Source: Prauserella endophytica (GTDB taxonomy: Bacteria; Actinomycetota; Actinomycetes; Mycobacteriales; Pseudonocardiaceae). Taken from it: 64,000 nucleotides of DNA. Where the stretch lies: positions 52,336-116,335 of the forward strand of contig NZ_SWMS01000020.1 of the NCBI RefSeq assembly GCF_005146945.1. The letters are read 5' to 3'. The notes below the pieces were generated by a model. The model did no database searches. It was not told where the DNA came from and was given only the letters and a program-made list of their open reading frames with translations. Shown here one piece after another: positions 9,154 to 16,987 of the stretch. The position numbers and the translations under genes are program-made. The stretch's first letter is position 1. Every line of letters starts with the position of its first letter.

Positions 9154-9210
9154 TGGGTGAGCGAGGGAGCTTTACTGCCGGAAAACGGGAGCAAAGCTCC
9201 CTTGCTCCCA
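9154..9210. terminator. GGGAGC-family hairpin terminator
   Basis: A left arm at 9154-9173 and right arm at 9193-9210 pair through AAAGCTCCC/GGGAGCTTT plus flanking TGGG/CCCA with a small bulge; the loop is 19 nt. It lies directly after the DUF58 gene and faces the convergent SpoIIM-like gene. Related hairpins occur at 27632, 52972 and 54877. Confidence 0.7.
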
Positions 9211-9284
9211 GATGCTCGCGGCGTCGCGGGGCCCCTCGAGGACGATGCCGCCGCGAATGGGCTCGTGGCTGCGGCCCGGCCGCG

Positions 9285-9437
9285 CGTCGCTACCCAGTCG
9301 CGTCGGTACCCGGGCCATCCGGTTGTGTCGGTACCCGGCCGCGGGGCCATCCGATCGCGGGGCTACCCGGCCGCGCGGTTATTCGGTCGTGTCGGTACCC
9401 GGCCGCGTCCCTACCCGGCCGCGCGTCGCTACCCGGC
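9285..9437. repeat. Degenerate 15-16 bp tandem array (TACCCGGCCGCG core)
   Basis: About ten units built on (G/C)TACCCGGCCGCG(TC) occur in direct orientation; clear TACCC cores start near 9292, 9307, 9332, 9363, 9394, 9410 and 9430. Intervening units are diverged (CATCCGGT, CATCCGAT, TATTCGGT). The array fills most of the gap between the DUF58 and SpoIIM-like genes, and the last unit contains the SpoIIM-like stop codon. The rest of this gap (9211-9284) shows nothing recognisable. Confidence 0.65.
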
Positions 9438-10436
9438 TGAGGGCAGCGTGTCCCCGGCGTGCCGGGCGTCCACGTCGCCCGTCTCGCCCTCGGCCGCCGC
9501 GCGCCTACCGAACACGAACACGTAGGCGAGGAACGCGGCCTCGGCGAGGCAGCCGATGCCCACCCTGGCCCACGTCGGCAGGCCCGATGGCGTCACGAAC
9601 GCCTCGATCACGCCGGACACCAGCAGCACGCACACCAGGCCGAGCGCGATCGCGCCCACGGCGCGCCCCGTCTCGGCTAGCGCCACCGACCTGGGCCTGC
9701 CGCCTGGGTCGATCACCGTCCACCCGAGCCGCAGCCCCGCGCCCGCGGCCACGAACACCGCCGTCAGCTCCAGCAGCCCGTGCGGGGCGAGCAGGCCGAG
9801 GAAGAACTCGCCGCGGCCCGCCGACGCCATGAGCCCGATGCCGACGCCCAGGTTCAGCGCGTTCAGCCACAGGACCAGCACCACCGGGACGCACAGCAGC
9901 ACGCCGAGCAGCAGGCACGCCGCGGCCACCTGCGCGTTGTTGGTCCACACCTGCGCCGCGAACGAACCCGCGGGCCCGCTGGAGTAGTAGCTCTCGTAGG
10001 CGCCGCCCGGCTGCGTCATCGCGCGGATCTCCTCGGGCGCTGCGATGGTGGCCCGCACCCGCTCGTCACCGGCGACCCACGCCGAGAGCACTCCGGTGAC
10101 CAGCACGAACACCGCCGCCGTCGCTCCCCACCACGCGCGGCTGGAGTACACCGCCGCGGGGAATCGGCGCGAGAAGAACAGCCCGACCTCGCGCCAGGCG
10201 GGGTTGTGGGTGCCCGTCACCGCGGAGCGGCCCTTCGCCACCAGCGCCGACAACCGCGCCAGCAGAGCGGGGTCGGGCGCGGTCGAGCGCAGGATCGACA
10301 GGTGGGTGGCGGTGCGCTGGTAGAGCCGCACCAGCTCGTCGGCCTCGGTGCCCCGCAGCCGCGAGCCGCGGGAGACCAGCTCGGCCAGCCGGTCCCACTC
10401 GGCGTTGTGCGCGGCGACGAACACATCCAGATCCAC
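9429..10436 (-). CDS. SpoIIM-like integral membrane protein
   Basis: 335 aa starting at the GTG whose codons read VDLDVF; an AGGGG ribosome-binding site lies 8 bases before it. The longer open frame to 10514 overlaps the divergent RDD gene. The N-terminal ~90 residues are soluble and helical (WDRLAELVSRGSRL, LYQRTATHLS), followed by several TM helices, with hydrophobic stretches near 115-135, 185-215, 240-260 and 270-320. This layout matches the Stage II sporulation protein M (SpoIIM/DUF95) family. In non-sporulating actinobacteria the family sits beside MoxR/DUF58 and RDD genes (Rv3694c-like). Function is unknown; endospore formation is not implied. Confidence 0.8.
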   Translation of the reverse strand: MDLDVFVAAHNAEWDRLAELVSRGSRLRGTEADELVRLYQRTATHLSILRSTAPDPALLARLSALVAKGRSAVTGTHNPAWREVGLFFSRRFPAAVYSSRAWWGATAAVFVLVTGVLSAWVAGDERVRATIAAPEEIRAMTQPGGAYESYYSSGPAGSFAAQVWTNNAQVAAACLLLGVLLCVPVVLVLWLNALNLGVGIGLMASAGRGEFFLGLLAPHGLLELTAVFVAAGAGLRLGWTVIDPGGRPRSVALAETGRAVGAIALGLVCVLLVSGVIEAFVTPSGLPTWARVGIGCLAEAAFLAYVFVFGRRAAAEGETGDVDARHAGDTLPSAG

Positions 10437-10488
10437 GCGAACACCCCTGCCGATCCGTTGGCCCCTGTGGGCAAACGATACTGGTCGT

Positions 10489-11337
10489 GTGCAGCGGGAA
10501 CCCGATCTCGTCACCGGTGACGCCGTCGTGCTCGACCTGCGGCTGGCGCGCTCGGCCAGCCGCGCGCTGAGCTACGGCGTCGACCTCCTCGTGCAGGTGG
10601 CTTCGCTGCTGCTCGTGCTCCTCGTGTTCGCGCTCACGGCCGTGCCCGAGGACACCGCGCTCGTGGTCGCGATCGTCACCACCGTGCAGGTGCTCGTGCT
10701 CGTCGGCTACCCCGCGGTCTGCGAGACGCTCACCAGGGGCCGCACGCTCGGCAAGGCCGCGCTCGGCCTGCGCGTCGTGCGCGACGACGGCGGCCCGATC
10801 CGCTTCCGGCACGCGCTCATCCGCGCGCTCGCGGGCGCGTTCGTGGACTTCGGGCCGTTCGGCGCCTGGAGCTTCGTCGGATTCCTGACCTCGCTGGCCT
10901 CGGCGAAGGGCAAGCGGGTGGGTGACTACCTCGCAGGCACGGTCGTGATCAGGGAGCGGGTGCCGGAGTCGCGCAGCGCGGGCTTCATGATGCCGCCCGC
11001 GCTCGCGCACTGGGCTGCCCAGCTCGACCTCACGCGCCTGCCCGACGCGCTGGCCCTGCAGGCACGTCAGTACCTCGGCCGCTATCACGAGCTGAACCAG
11101 GGCGCCCGCGACCGCATCGGCGCCGAGCTGGCCGCCGAGGTCGCGGAGCACGTCGGCGCCCCGGTGCCGCCGTACACGCCTGCCTGGGCCTACCTCTCCG
11201 CCGTACTCGCCGAGCGTCAGGCCCGCGACTACGCCCGGCTCTCGGCCGCACCAAGGCCGCAGGAGCAGCCCGCCGAGCCGCCACGGCCGTCCACTTCGGA
11301 CTCGCCGGGGGAGTCGCCGTTCACGCCGCCTAGCTGA
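10489..11337 (+). CDS. RDD family membrane protein
   Basis: 282 aa from the GTG at 10489, 52 bp from the divergent SpoIIM-like start. The N-terminal ~160 residues are an RDD domain: a first TM helix at about 30-55, a second at about 60-80, the GRTLGKAALGLRVV loop, and a third helix region ending at KGKRVGDYLAGTVV. The C-terminal ~120 residues are soluble, with RYHELNQGARDRIGAELAAEV, and end in a Pro/Ser-rich tail. The pairing with SpoIIM and MoxR/DUF58 is conserved in actinobacteria (Rv3695-like, recalled). The short shared intergenic region must hold both promoters. The last 8 bp overlap the convergent SDR gene. Confidence 0.85.
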   Translation: MQREPDLVTGDAVVLDLRLARSASRALSYGVDLLVQVASLLLVLLVFALTAVPEDTALVVAIVTTVQVLVLVGYPAVCETLTRGRTLGKAALGLRVVRDDGGPIRFRHALIRALAGAFVDFGPFGAWSFVGFLTSLASAKGKRVGDYLAGTVVIRERVPESRSAGFMMPPALAHWAAQLDLTRLPDALALQARQYLGRYHELNQGARDRIGAELAAEVAEHVGAPVPPYTPAWAYLSAVLAERQARDYARLSAAPRPQEQPAEPPRPSTSDSPGESPFTPPS

Positions 11338-12136
11338 GCGCGGCGGCGATCAGCTCGTCGCTGAGCAGGCGCAGGCTCTCGCGAGCCTTCAGGTCCTCGG
11401 CCTGCCGGTGCGGGTGTGCGGGCCGCAGGCCGTTGAAGTAGTGCCCGCTCACCCCGCCCAGCTCCGGCGCGGTGATGAGCCGCAGCGTCGCGGCGGCACC
11501 CTCGTCGATGCTGCTGTGCGGCGTGGTGCCGGTCTCGCGGACCATCGTGGTGTCCATGAACGTCGCCGGGTGGAGCGCGTTCACGGTGATCCCGGTGCCG
11601 CGCAGCTCCTCTGCGAGGTCGATGGTGAACATGACCTGCGCGAGCTTGCTCTGCCGGTAGGCGCGGACGCCGTCGTAGTGCTCGTGCAGCAGCGGGTCGG
11701 CGAAGTCGATCTCCTCCTGGCCCGCCGACGCCACGTTGACGATCCGCGCCGGCGCGTAGAGCAGTGGGAGCAGCTTGTGCGTGAGGTGGTAGCCGGCGAG
11801 GTAGTTCACGGCGAACCGCAGCTCGATGCCGTCGGCGCTCTCCTCGCGAAGCGCCGGGTCGGAGCCGAAGCCGACACCGGCGTTGTTCACCAGCACGTCG
11901 ATGCGGTCGTACCGCTGGGTCAGCTCCTCGGCGAGCCGCTCGACCTGGCGCAGTTCGGCCAGGTCGGCCCTCGCCGTTTCGGTGCCCACCTCGTCGCGGA
12001 GCGCCATCAGCTTGCCGGGGTCGCGGCCGTGTGCGATCACGCGGGCGCCCTGCCCGGCCAGCTCGGTGGCGAGGCGGCGGCCGAGACCGTCGGTGGCGCC
12101 GGTGATGAGGATGGTCTGTTCGCGGAGTGGTCTCAT
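11330..12136 (-). CDS. Short-chain dehydrogenase/reductase (SDR)
   Basis: 268 aa from the ATG at 12136 (an ATG four codons upstream, at 12148, is equally possible). The classical SDR elements are present: the cofactor loop TGATDGLGRR near the N-terminus, an NNAGVGF strand, a serine in VNVASAGQEE, and the catalytic Y-x-x-x-K in YRQSKLAQV. A basic residue after the second strand (HGRDPGK) suggests NADP(H). The substrate cannot be deduced; the family also includes WW-domain-oxidoreductase- and retinol-dehydrogenase-like enzymes. The 3' end overlaps the convergent RDD gene by 8 bp. The gene is divergent from the M16 peptidase pair. Confidence 0.85.
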   Translation of the reverse strand: MRPLREQTILITGATDGLGRRLATELAGQGARVIAHGRDPGKLMALRDEVGTETARADLAELRQVERLAEELTQRYDRIDVLVNNAGVGFGSDPALREESADGIELRFAVNYLAGYHLTHKLLPLLYAPARIVNVASAGQEEIDFADPLLHEHYDGVRAYRQSKLAQVMFTIDLAEELRGTGITVNALHPATFMDTTMVRETGTTPHSSIDEGAAATLRLITAPELGGVSGHYFNGLRPAHPHRQAEDLKARESLRLLSDELIAAALS

Positions 12137-12237
12137 GTGCTCGCCCATCGGTGCGAAGTGACAGTCACCACAATGACCTCGACACTACCCAGTCCGGGCC
12201 GGGCCGCCGAGTGGCACCGCTCCCGTAGGGTGTGAGC

Positions 12238-13524
12238 ATGGCCGCACCCGAGCTATACAGACTTACCCTCGACAACGGCCTGCGGGTCGTGCTCGCGCCC
12301 GACCGGACCGCGCCGGTCGTCGGTGTAAGCGTGCACTACGACGTGGGCTTTCGGTCCGAGCCGGAGGGGCGGACCGGGTTCGCGCACCTCTTCGAGCACC
12401 TGATGTTCCAGGGCAGCGAGAGCCTCGAGAAGCTCGCGCACTTCCGGCACATCCAGGGCAGCGGTGGAACGTTCAACGGCTCCACCCACCCGGACTACAC
12501 GGACTACTTCGAGGTGCTGCCGTCCGCCGCGCTGGAGCGGGCCCTCTTCCTCGAGGCCGATCGCATGCGGGCGCCGAAGCTGACGCGGGACAACCTGGCC
12601 AACCAGATCGACGTGGTCAAGGAGGAGATCCGCCTCAACGTGCTGAACCGGCCCTACGGCGGGTTCCCGTGGATCCTCCTGCCCCCGGTGCTCTACTCGA
12701 CCTTCCCCAACGCCCACAACGGGTACGGCGACTTCACCGACCTCGAACAGGCCTCGCTGGAAGACTGCGCGGCCTTCTTCGACACCTACTACGCGCCCGC
12801 CAACGCGGTGCTGACGGTCGCGGGCGACTTCGAGGTGGACCGCGCGCGTGAGCTGATCGACAAGCACTTCGGCGACGTGCCCGCGCGGCCGATGCCGCAC
12901 CGGCCGTCGTTCGCCGAGCCGAGGCCCACCACGGAGCTGCGCGACACCCACACCGACCCGCACGCGCCCCTGCCGGCGCTGGCGGTCGGCTACCGGATGC
13001 CGGACCCGGTCAACGAGCTCGACGGCTACCTGGCCCACCTCGTGCTCGCCGGGGTGCTCGCGGACGGCGACGGCTCCCGGCTGCAGCAGCGGCTGGTGCA
13101 CCGCGAGCCGCTGGTCACCGACATCAACGCGGGCGCGGGCCTGTTCGGACCGTTCGAGGCGCGCGACCCCGACACGTTCTCGGTCACGGCCATCCACGCG
13201 CCCGACGTCACCGCCGACCGTGTGCTGGGCGCCCTCGACGAGGAGCTCGACGCGCTCGCCAGCACGCCACCCGACGAGCAGGAGCTCGCGAAGGTGACGG
13301 CGCGGTGGAGCGCCAACCTGCACTCCGAGCACGACCGGCTCGTCTCGCGGACCCTCGCGTTCGGGGCGTTCGAGCTGCTCTACGGTGACGCGGCGCTCGC
13401 CTACGGCGTCGCCGACCGCATCGCGGCCGTCAACCCCGAGCAGGTCGCCGAGGCCGCGAAGGGCCTGCGCCCCGACTCGCGCGCCGTGCTCGTCGTCAAG
13501 CCTCAGGAGGGGGACGCCCAGTGA
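12238..13524 (+). CDS. M16 family zinc peptidase, catalytic subunit
   Basis: 428 aa from the ATG at 12238 (a GTG two codons earlier is possible). The inverted zinc motif HxxEH is HLFEH at 50-54, with the third ligand expected in KEEIRLN (Glu 129 or 130), the usual ~75 residues later. Both M16 halves of this polypeptide are present (Peptidase_M16 then M16_C), giving a one-subunit length of ~430 residues. It overlaps the next gene, a second M16 protein without the motif, by 4 bp. The pair therefore resembles heterodimeric M16B enzymes such as mitochondrial processing peptidase. No signal peptide is seen, so it is probably cytosolic. Confidence 0.9.
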   Translation: MAAPELYRLTLDNGLRVVLAPDRTAPVVGVSVHYDVGFRSEPEGRTGFAHLFEHLMFQGSESLEKLAHFRHIQGSGGTFNGSTHPDYTDYFEVLPSAALERALFLEADRMRAPKLTRDNLANQIDVVKEEIRLNVLNRPYGGFPWILLPPVLYSTFPNAHNGYGDFTDLEQASLEDCAAFFDTYYAPANAVLTVAGDFEVDRARELIDKHFGDVPARPMPHRPSFAEPRPTTELRDTHTDPHAPLPALAVGYRMPDPVNELDGYLAHLVLAGVLADGDGSRLQQRLVHREPLVTDINAGAGLFGPFEARDPDTFSVTAIHAPDVTADRVLGALDEELDALASTPPDEQELAKVTARWSANLHSEHDRLVSRTLAFGAFELLYGDAALAYGVADRIAAVNPEQVAEAAKGLRPDSRAVLVVKPQEGDAQ

Positions 13525-14903
13525 CCTCAGCGACGCACCGGAGCGCGGAGGAGATCGGCCGTACGGCGACCGGGCCGAGGGCGCTGCCGCCGCTCGGTGA
13601 GCAGCGCGCGGCGGCCGACCTCGCCCACACCGACACCGTGCTCGGCAACGGCCTGCGAGTGCTGGCCGTGCGCAAGGCCAACGTGCCCATGGTCGAACTG
13701 CGGATGGCCATCCCGTTCGCGGGCGACGATCCGTCGCACCCGGCCACGGCCGAGGTCCTCGCCGAGACCATCGCCACCGGCACCCGCCGTCGCGACCGGG
13801 TCGCCATCGACACCGAGCTCGCGCTCATCGGCGGCGACCTCGGCACCGCCGTGGACCCCGAGCACCTCTCGGTGTCGGCCAGTTCCCTGGCGAGCGGGCT
13901 GCCCACGCTGCTCGACGTGCTCGCCGACGTGCTCACCGAGGCGTCCTATGTGGACAACGAGGTGCGCAGGGAGGGCGACCGCATCGTCGAACGGCTCGCC
14001 GTCGCCCGCACGCAGCCGCGCGTGATCGCGCGCGAGGCGCTGCAGCGGCACCGCTACGGCGACCACCCGTACACGCGTGAGGTGCCGAAGCCGGAGGACG
14101 TCGCGCGGGTGACCCCCGAGGCGGTGCGCGCGCTGCACGCCTCCGCGGTGCTGCCGAGTGGCTCCGTGCTCGTGCTCGTGGGCGACATCGACCCCGACGC
14201 CGTGATCGGCGACCTCGAGCGGGCGCTGTCCGCGTGGGCCTCGGAGAAGGCGGCCAGGGAGCTGCCCGCGCTGCCCGTGCTGGAAGGCGGCGACCTGCTG
14301 CTCGTGCCGAGAGCCGGTGCGGTGCAGTCGCAGCTGCGGCTCTCGGCGCAGTCGCTGCCGAGGACCGACCCGCGTTACCCGGCGCTGCAGCTCGCGAACC
14401 TCGTGTTCGGCGGCTACTTCTCGTCGCGTCTGGTGGAGAACATCCGCGAGGACAAGGGCTACACCTACAGCGCTCACTCCGGTTTCGAGTTCACCGGGCA
14501 GAACGCGACCGTGCAGGTGGAGGCCGACACGGCGAACGAGGTGACCGCGGCGGCGCTGCTGGAGACCCGGTACGAGCTGGGCAGGCTCGGCCTGGTGCCA
14601 CCCACCGACGCCGACGTGGAGTCGGTGCGGCAGTACGCCGTCGGCTCGCTGCTCATCGGCTCCTCGTCGCAGGCGGGCCTCGCGAGCCAGCTGCTGGGCC
14701 TCGCGGCCGTCGGGCTCGGGGTCGAGTGGCTGGTCGAACACCCCGGCCGCGTCGCAGCGGTGACCACCGACGAGGTGGCGCAGGCGGCACTGGACTTCTT
14801 CGCGCCGAGCCGGTTCACCGGCGTGGTGGTGGGCGACGCGGAGACGCTGGCCCCGCAGCTGACCGCGCTCGGTGGCGTGACCGTGGAGAGCTCCGAGTCA
14901 TGA
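13521..14903 (+). CDS. M16 family protein, non-catalytic partner subunit
   Basis: 460 aa from a GTG in a GTGA overlap with the catalytic subunit. The M16 fold is evident (VLGNGLRVLAV, MVELRMAIPFAG, a GGYFSSRLVENIREDKGYTY loop with the R/Y pair that contacts substrate). The HxxEH zinc motif is replaced by ATAEVLAETIATG, so the subunit cannot bind zinc in the standard way. In M16B heterodimers the inactive subunit contributes the R-x-x-x-x-Y substrate-binding residues, which are present here. It is coupled by a 4-bp overlap to nudC. Confidence 0.88.
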   Translation: MTSATHRSAEEIGRTATGPRALPPLGEQRAAADLAHTDTVLGNGLRVLAVRKANVPMVELRMAIPFAGDDPSHPATAEVLAETIATGTRRRDRVAIDTELALIGGDLGTAVDPEHLSVSASSLASGLPTLLDVLADVLTEASYVDNEVRREGDRIVERLAVARTQPRVIAREALQRHRYGDHPYTREVPKPEDVARVTPEAVRALHASAVLPSGSVLVLVGDIDPDAVIGDLERALSAWASEKAARELPALPVLEGGDLLLVPRAGAVQSQLRLSAQSLPRTDPRYPALQLANLVFGGYFSSRLVENIREDKGYTYSAHSGFEFTGQNATVQVEADTANEVTAAALLETRYELGRLGLVPPTDADVESVRQYAVGSLLIGSSSQAGLASQLLGLAAVGLGVEWLVEHPGRVAAVTTDEVAQAALDFFAPSRFTGVVVGDAETLAPQLTALGGVTVESSES

Positions 14904-15901
14904 CCAGTGCGCCCTTCCAGCTTGGGGCGCTGCCTGCGCTGTCCCGGTCCACTGTGGACCGTAATGAGACACTGCGGACGGACCCGGAACGGCTGCTGTC
15001 GCGGTGGCCGGACGCGCGTGTGGTGGTGGTCGACCGCTACGGCCGCTCCCCGGTGCCGCTGGCCGCCGTGCACGAGCTGCCGCCGGGCGGCATCCCGCTC
15101 GCGACGCGCAAGGCGCTGAGCTTCGGTGAGGAGCCGCCCGAGACGGCGGCGTTCCTCGGGCAGTGGCAGGACACGGACTACTGGCTCGTGCCGGGAGCCC
15201 CGCCCGAGGACGCCGAGATGATCGACATCGAGGGCGTCTGGGGCGTTCGCCAGCAGGCACCCTCGGCCGAGAGCGAGGCGTGGGTCGAGCTGCGCGGGCA
15301 CGGCTCGCTGCTCGACGACACCTCCGCCGGGCTGCTGACCACCGCCGAGGCGCTGCGGAACTGGCACTGGCGGGGCCGGTTCTGCGCCCGCTGCGGCGGC
15401 GCCACCCAGCGGCGGCAGTTCGGCTGGGCGACGCAGTGCTCCTCGTGCGGGCGCGAGGAGTACCCCCGCACCGACCCCGCCGTGATCTGCCTCGTCCACG
15501 ACGACGTCGGCGTCAACGGGCAGCACGTGCTGCTGGCCCGCCAGCCCATCTGGCCGCCGAAGCGGTACTCGGTGCTCGCCGGGTTCGTCGAGGCGGGCGA
15601 GTCGCTGGAGGGCTGCGTCGAGCGGGAGATCCGCGAGGAGGCGGGTGTCGAGGTCCGCGACATCCGCTACCTCGGCAGCCAGCCGTGGCCGTTTCCGCGC
15701 TCGATCATGCTCGGCTTCGCGGCGCGCGCCGACGCCGGTGCCGCGCTGAGCCCCGCCGACGGGGAGATCGAGGACGCGCGGTGGGTGCCCAGGGAAGCGG
15801 TCCGCGCCGCGTTCCGGGGCGAGAACGAGCAGCTGCTGCTGCCGGGCAACTCGTCGATCGCGCACGTGATGCTCAGGGCGTGGGCGCGGGCGGAGGCGTA
15901 G
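14900..15901 (+). CDS. nudC: NAD(+)/NADH pyrophosphatase (RNA deNADding) NudC
   Basis: 333 aa; the ATG overlaps the previous stop by 4 bp. A four-cysteine zinc ribbon (Cys 162, 165, 180, 183) precedes the Nudix box GFVEAGESLEGC...REIREEAG at 228-249. The NudC-specific tail motif SQPWPFP is at 260-266. The enzyme hydrolyses NAD(H) to NMN(H) and AMP and removes NAD caps from RNA 5' ends. In M. tuberculosis nudC lies two genes from adnB; here about 12 kb with other blocks separates them. An in-frame TCCACTGTGGA palindrome encodes STVD near residue 18. Confidence 0.95.
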   Translation: MTSAPFQLGALPALSRSTVDRNETLRTDPERLLSRWPDARVVVVDRYGRSPVPLAAVHELPPGGIPLATRKALSFGEEPPETAAFLGQWQDTDYWLVPGAPPEDAEMIDIEGVWGVRQQAPSAESEAWVELRGHGSLLDDTSAGLLTTAEALRNWHWRGRFCARCGGATQRRQFGWATQCSSCGREEYPRTDPAVICLVHDDVGVNGQHVLLARQPIWPPKRYSVLAGFVEAGESLEGCVEREIREEAGVEVRDIRYLGSQPWPFPRSIMLGFAARADAGAALSPADGEIEDARWVPREAVRAAFRGENEQLLLPGNSSIAHVMLRAWARAEA

Positions 15902-15950
15902 CGTCCAGTAGTCTCGCCGCATTCGGGCGGAGGATCGGGGGAGTTTCCGG

Positions 15951-16901
15951 GTGAGCGCGGCACGGGCCATCGGACTGCTGTTGGGTGTCATCGCCGACGG
16001 GGCGATCGGCGACCCGAGACGCGGGCGGCCGATCACCGGCTTCGCGAAGGCCGCGTCCGCCGTACGCGAGCGCGTCTACGCCGACCACCCCGCGCGTGGC
16101 GCCCTCTACGCGGGTGGGCTCGCCGGTGGGGCCGTCGCGCTCGGTGTGCTGACCGAACGGGCCGGCCGCGGGCGTCCCCTGGTGCAGGTGGCGGGCACCG
16201 CCGTGGCGACGTGGGCCGTGGTCGGCGGGGCTCGGCTGGTGGCCGAGGGCACGGAGCTGGCCAGGGACCTGGAGACCGGCGACCTCGACTCGGCCCGGGA
16301 GACCTTGTCCACACTGGACACCCGGTGCACCGATGACCTCGACGTGCCCGCGCTGTCGAGGGCGTCGGTGGAGACGCTCGCGGAGAGCACGTCGGACGCC
16401 GTGGTCGGTCCGCTCGTCTGGGGGGCGATCGCCGGGGTGCCGGGGCTGCTCGGCTCGCGCGCGGTGACGGTGCTCGCCGGGCTTGTCGCGCCGAAGGTGC
16501 CGAGGTACCGCCGGTTCGGCTGGGTCGGCGCGCGCCTCGACGAGCTGGTGAGCCTGCTGCCGACGCGGGTCGCGGCGCTGCTGACGGTCACCGGCGCGCC
16601 GGTGGTCGGCGGTTCGGCAGGCCGCGCCTGGGAGGCGTGGCGGCGCGACACCGTGGTGCACCCGAGCCCCAACGAGGGGCGCGTCGAGGCGGCGTTCGCG
16701 GGCGCGCTGGAGATCCGGCTCGGCGGGCGGACGGTCTACCCGCATGGTGTCGAGGAGCTGCCCGTGCTCGGCAACGGCCGCAACCCTGACGCGGGCCACG
16801 TCACCCGCGCCGTCGAGCTGTCCCGGGTGGTCGGCTGGCTCGCGGGCGTCACCTCAGCCGCTCTCGCGCTGACCCTCGGCCTCCTGCGCCGCCGCCGCTG
16901 A
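15951..16901 (+). CDS. cobD: Adenosylcobinamide-phosphate synthase CobD/CbiB
   Basis: 316 aa from a GTG. It begins with LLLGVIADGAIGDPRRGRP, the usual N-terminal helix and GDP loop of CbiB. The conserved ESTSDAVVGPLVWGAIAGVPG and a C-terminal RAWEAWRRDTVVHPSPNEGRVEAAFAGAL segment follow. The protein is an integral membrane enzyme that attaches the aminopropanol arm to cobyrate late in cobalamin synthesis. No other cob genes adjoin it, although a cytosolic BtuF-like receptor and an RNase H/CobC-like phosphatase fusion occur elsewhere in the window. The SURF1 and PtpA neighbours match the Rv2234-Rv2236 order (recalled). I saw no B12 riboswitch in the 49-bp upstream gap. Confidence 0.93.
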   Translation: MSAARAIGLLLGVIADGAIGDPRRGRPITGFAKAASAVRERVYADHPARGALYAGGLAGGAVALGVLTERAGRGRPLVQVAGTAVATWAVVGGARLVAEGTELARDLETGDLDSARETLSTLDTRCTDDLDVPALSRASVETLAESTSDAVVGPLVWGAIAGVPGLLGSRAVTVLAGLVAPKVPRYRRFGWVGARLDELVSLLPTRVAALLTVTGAPVVGGSAGRAWEAWRRDTVVHPSPNEGRVEAAFAGALEIRLGGRTVYPHGVEELPVLGNGRNPDAGHVTRAVELSRVVGWLAGVTSAALALTLGLLRRRR

Positions 16902-16916
16902 GCCACTGCCCCCCCA

Positions 16917-16973
16917 CCGCAGTGAAGGCCACCTTCACTGCGTTCAACGCAGTGAAGGTGGCCTTCACTGCGG
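16917..16973. terminator. Perfect AGTGAAGG-family inverted repeat, bidirectional terminator
   Basis: Two 26-base arms (16917-16942, 16948-16973) are exact reverse complements around a TTCAA loop. Each arm is itself a palindrome (AGTGAAGG-3 nt-CCTTCACT), so alternative cruciform-like folds are possible. It separates convergent cobD and SURF1 genes. The copy at 2921 is slightly diverged. Confidence 0.8.
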
Positions 16974-16987
16974 ACGGGTGACCTCGC

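Noticed and set aside
9153..9832. Several overlapping 60-200 codon frames across the 9.2-9.8 kb repeats
   Set aside because: They read Arg/Pro/Gly-rich repeats through the hairpin and tandem array and overlap the real SpoIIM-like gene.
15902..15950. Cobalamin riboswitch upstream of cobD
   Set aside because: The 49-bp gap is too short for the element and shows no B12-box-like sequence.
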